Under the pieces are notes generated by a model that worked only from the letters and a program-made list of their open reading frames with translations, did not search any database and was not told the origin of the DNA. From positions 1 through 8,392 of the forward strand of contig CALCUV010000076.1 in NCBI GenBank assembly GCA_937906765.1: DNA of 8,392 nucleotides, in the 5' to 3' direction. The stretch is from an uncultured Prevotella sp. (lineage in GTDB: Bacteria > Bacteroidota > Bacteroidia > Bacteroidales > Bacteroidaceae). The translations under genes and the position numbers were made by a program. Shown here in pieces: positions 6,720 to 8,392 of this stretch (position 1 is the stretch's first letter; each line of letters begins with the position of its first letter).

Positions 6720-6800
6720 CTAAGGTCTTTAGGGGTTCAAAAGTCTTTAAGGTCATTCAGACCTCAAGATTTTATAACCTTATAGTCTCAAAACCTTAAC
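6720..6800. repeat. 8-bp repeat array with central hairpin in the aroK-speA gap
   Basis: On the left are degenerate octamers AAGGTCTT (6722), TAGGGGTT (6730), CAAAAGTC (6738) and TTTAAGGT (6746). On the right is the complement type: ACCTCAAG (6761), ATTTTATA (6769), ACCTTATA (6777), GTCTCAAA (6785) and ACCTTAAC (6793). The last unit overlaps the aroK stop codon (6798-6796). The two halves meet in a hairpin: TCTTTAAGGTC (6744-6754) with GACCTCAAGA (6760-6769), a 5-nt loop and one bulged base. There is no T-run after the stem, so it is not a standard intrinsic terminator on either strand. Same period and same polarity relative to the genes as the U32-HAD block. Confidence 0.78.
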
Positions 6801-7323
6801 CCATAATTAGATTCTTGATGGTTGATGCTACATCATTTACGCGCTGAGCGTCATGAAGTACATCTATATTTACGGTGTATTGTGCTTGCGAGTAATAGGG
6901 TTCACGCGCAGCCAATTGTTCGGTGACAAAGGTGCGTAATTCCTCCTCGCTTTTCCCTGTGAGAAGCGGACGTTCACCTTTGCTGAGTCGCAGATGTTCT
7001 AAGATGGTTTCAACCGATGCTTTCATGTAAACGGTTGTCGCCGTCTCGTTCAAGTATGTCATATTGTCGAAGAAACAAGGGGTACCTCCGCCGCAGGAAA
7101 CGACTACGTTTTCAAATTCAGCCACTTCGTGGAGCATGCGTCGCTCTAAGTCACGAAATTTTTCCTCGCCTTGTTCGGCAAATATTACTGGGACTTTTTT
7201 GCGGAAGCGCTCTTCGATGTACCAGTCAAGGTCATAGAACGTGCAATTCAGCAGTTTGGCAAGCGAGCGTCCCACAGTAGTCTTCCCTACGCACATATAC
7301 CCGATAATAACAATAGCCTTCAT
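6796..7323 (-). CDS. aroK: Shikimate kinase
   Basis: AroK phosphorylates shikimate to shikimate 3-phosphate, the fifth step of chorismate synthesis. The 175-residue length is typical. The P-loop is GYMCVGKT (8-15); DLD (31-33) carries the aspartate that binds shikimate and magnesium; R57 in KFRDLE and GGG (78-80) in SCGGGTP bind shikimate; R118 in GERPLL belongs to the lid; and R140 in AAREPYY is the second substrate arginine. No key residue is missing. Whether to call it aroK or aroL is a naming choice. It starts 43 nt after topA ends and may be cotranscribed with it. A repeat block begins within its stop codon and separates it from speA. Confidence 0.95.
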   Translation of the reverse strand: MKAIVIIGYMCVGKTTVGRSLAKLLNCTFYDLDWYIEERFRKKVPVIFAEQGEEKFRDLERRMLHEVAEFENVVVSCGGGTPCFFDNMTYLNETATTVYMKASVETILEHLRLSKGERPLLTGKSEEELRTFVTEQLAAREPYYSQAQYTVNIDVLHDAQRVNDVASTIKNLIMG

Positions 7324-7366
7324 AGTTGAATGTTACTTTTAGTGTGGGATTGTTGTGCGGGGCGGA

Positions 7367-8392
7367 TTACTTCTTCTTTTTCTTCTTTTCGCCTTCGGCT
7401 TCTACGTGCTTCAGACACTCTTCGTAAGTCAACTCTGTGGCTCTTGCCGCTTGTGCTTTCGAGAGTTTGTAGTTCACTCCCTTGTATGCCACGTAGGGAC
7501 CGAAACGTCCGTTCTTGACTTCCATTTCTGGGTCTTCTTCAAACTTTTTGAGCGACGCCTTCACCTCAGCATCGCGCTTTTCTTGGATTAACTCGATGGC
7601 GCGTTCGAGAGTGACGCTCATGGGGTCTTCACCCTTGGGGAGCGAAACGTATTTCTTGTTGTGCTGAATGTAAGGTCCGAAGCGTCCTGTGTTGACGATG
7701 ATGGCGCTTTCCTCAAAGTCGCCCAAGTTGCGGGGTAATTTGAAGAGTTCAAGCGCTTCTTCGAGCGTAACAGTGCTCATGCTGAGCGATTTTCCAAGAG
7801 ATGCGAAGATGGGTTTCTCTTCTGTGCCGGCTTCACCCACTTGCACCATGGGGCCGAAGCGACCTATTTTCACGACTACGCGTTTTCCGCTCACGGGGTC
7901 GAAACCGAGTTCGCGTTCACCCACTTTTTTCTCGGTGCGTTCCTGAATCACGCGTTCCACTTGGGGGTCGAAATCGTTGTAGAAGGTTTTTATCAACTCC
8001 TGCCAGTTTTTCTCTCCCTCAGCAACGGCGTCGAAATCTTGTTCAACGTGAGCTGTGAAGTTGTAATTCATGATGTTGGGGAAGTTTTCAAGCAAGAAGT
8101 CGTTGACAATGCTACCTGTGTCGGTGGGAACGAGTTTTCCCTTCATCGAACCTATAGCTTCGCTCTTCTGTGTGCTTTTGATTTTTCCCTTCTTGAGGGT
8201 CATTACGGTGTATTCGCGCTTTACGCCGTCGCCTTCGCCCTTAACCACGTATTCGCGTTGCTGAATCGTAGAAATGGTTGGGGCATAAGTAGAGGGGCGT
8301 CCGATACCGAGTTCTTCCAATCTTTTAACTAGGCTTGCTTCGGTAAATCTCGGAGGAGGAACGGTGAAATGTTGCTCGGCGGTAATTTCGCC
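7367..8392 (-). CDS. topA: DNA topoisomerase I (type IA), C-terminal part, cut by window edge
   Basis: TopA relaxes negative supercoils by single-strand passage. The frame stays open to the window edge, so only the last 341 residues are seen; the Toprim domain and the catalytic tyrosine lie outside. The visible part begins with PPPRFTEASLVKRLEELGIGRPSTYAPTISTIQ (written here by its landmarks: PPPRF at 12-16, GIGRPSTYA at 29-37), a block diagnostic of bacterial TopA that follows the catalytic domain. Then come three GRFGP repeats (177-181, 236-240, 295-299) of the type seen in Toprim C-terminal repeat domains. Only one cysteine is visible, so the tetracysteine zinc ribbons of E. coli TopA are absent from this segment. 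The protein ends in six lysines. An internal TTG at 8320 is not a start, because conserved sequence continues upstream of it. Confidence 0.95.
   Translation of the reverse strand, partial: GEITAEQHFTVPPPRFTEASLVKRLEELGIGRPSTYAPTISTIQQREYVVKGEGDGVKREYTVMTLKKGKIKSTQKSEAIGSMKGKLVPTDTGSIVNDFLLENFPNIMNYNFTAHVEQDFDAVAEGEKNWQELIKTFYNDFDPQVERVIQERTEKKVGERELGFDPVSGKRVVVKIGRFGPMVQVGEAGTEEKPIFASLGKSLSMSTVTLEEALELFKLPRNLGDFEESAIIVNTGRFGPYIQHNKKYVSLPKGEDPMSVTLERAIELIQEKRDAEVKASLKKFEEDPEMEVKNGRFGPYVAYKGVNYKLSKAQAARATELTYEECLKHVEAEGEKKKKKK

Noticed and set aside
6660..6795. Bacteroidetes-type promoter (TTTG at -33, TAnnTTTG at -7) for speA
   Set aside because: I looked for the pair on the minus strand in this and the other gaps and found no convincing match at the right spacing.
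8318..8320. TTG at 8320 as the start of the visible topA frame
   Set aside because: The frame continues to the window edge with conserved TopA sequence (PPPRFTEASLVKR) before it, so this codon is an internal leucine.
7841..8332. 163-codon plus-strand open frame opposite topA
   Set aside because: Antisense shadow of TopA; composition is rich in F, H and V as expected of reversed coding sequence.

Overview
The window reads as a piece of a Bacteroidales chromosome, most likely from Prevotella or a close relative. This rests on family-level sequence character (for example the GFFDGVHQGH form of the RibF motif, a TopA C-terminus built of GRFGP repeats, a long biosynthetic SpeA) and on start regions without clear Shine-Dalgarno sequences. 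No taxonomic marker gene is present, so the assignment is an inference.

All eight protein genes lie on the minus strand, so transcription runs from the right end to the left. In that order they are: the C-terminal part of DNA topoisomerase I (topA, cut by the window edge), shikimate kinase (aroK), biosynthetic arginine decarboxylase (speA), acetylglutamate kinase (argB, 2 nt after speA), a U32-family protein of the TrhP tRNA-hydroxylation type, a YihX-like HAD phosphatase, bifunctional riboflavin kinase/FAD synthetase (ribF), and a CPBP-family membrane protease (18 nt after ribF). An intrinsic terminator lies at the end of the CPBP gene. No gene-free stretch reaches 300 bases. I see no RNA genes, CRISPR arrays, insertion sequences or phage genes.

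The genes are core metabolism and information processing: DNA supercoiling (topA), aromatic amino acid synthesis (aroK), arginine synthesis paired with arginine decarboxylation towards polyamines (argB with speA), tRNA modification (U32), sugar-phosphate hydrolysis (HAD) and flavin cofactors (ribF).

The part that gene annotation does not explain is the intergenic DNA. Three gaps (aroK-speA, argB-U32, U32-HAD) are filled almost edge to edge by degenerate 8-bp tandem repeats of the type RAGGTTWT or its complement. In two of them the complementary type sits just after the upstream stop codon and the other type just before the downstream start, so the transcript could fold into a long hairpin. 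A fourth gap (HAD-ribF) holds three tandem 21-bp units of a different sequence. These repeats are the best candidates for something undescribed here; no new protein system is visible.
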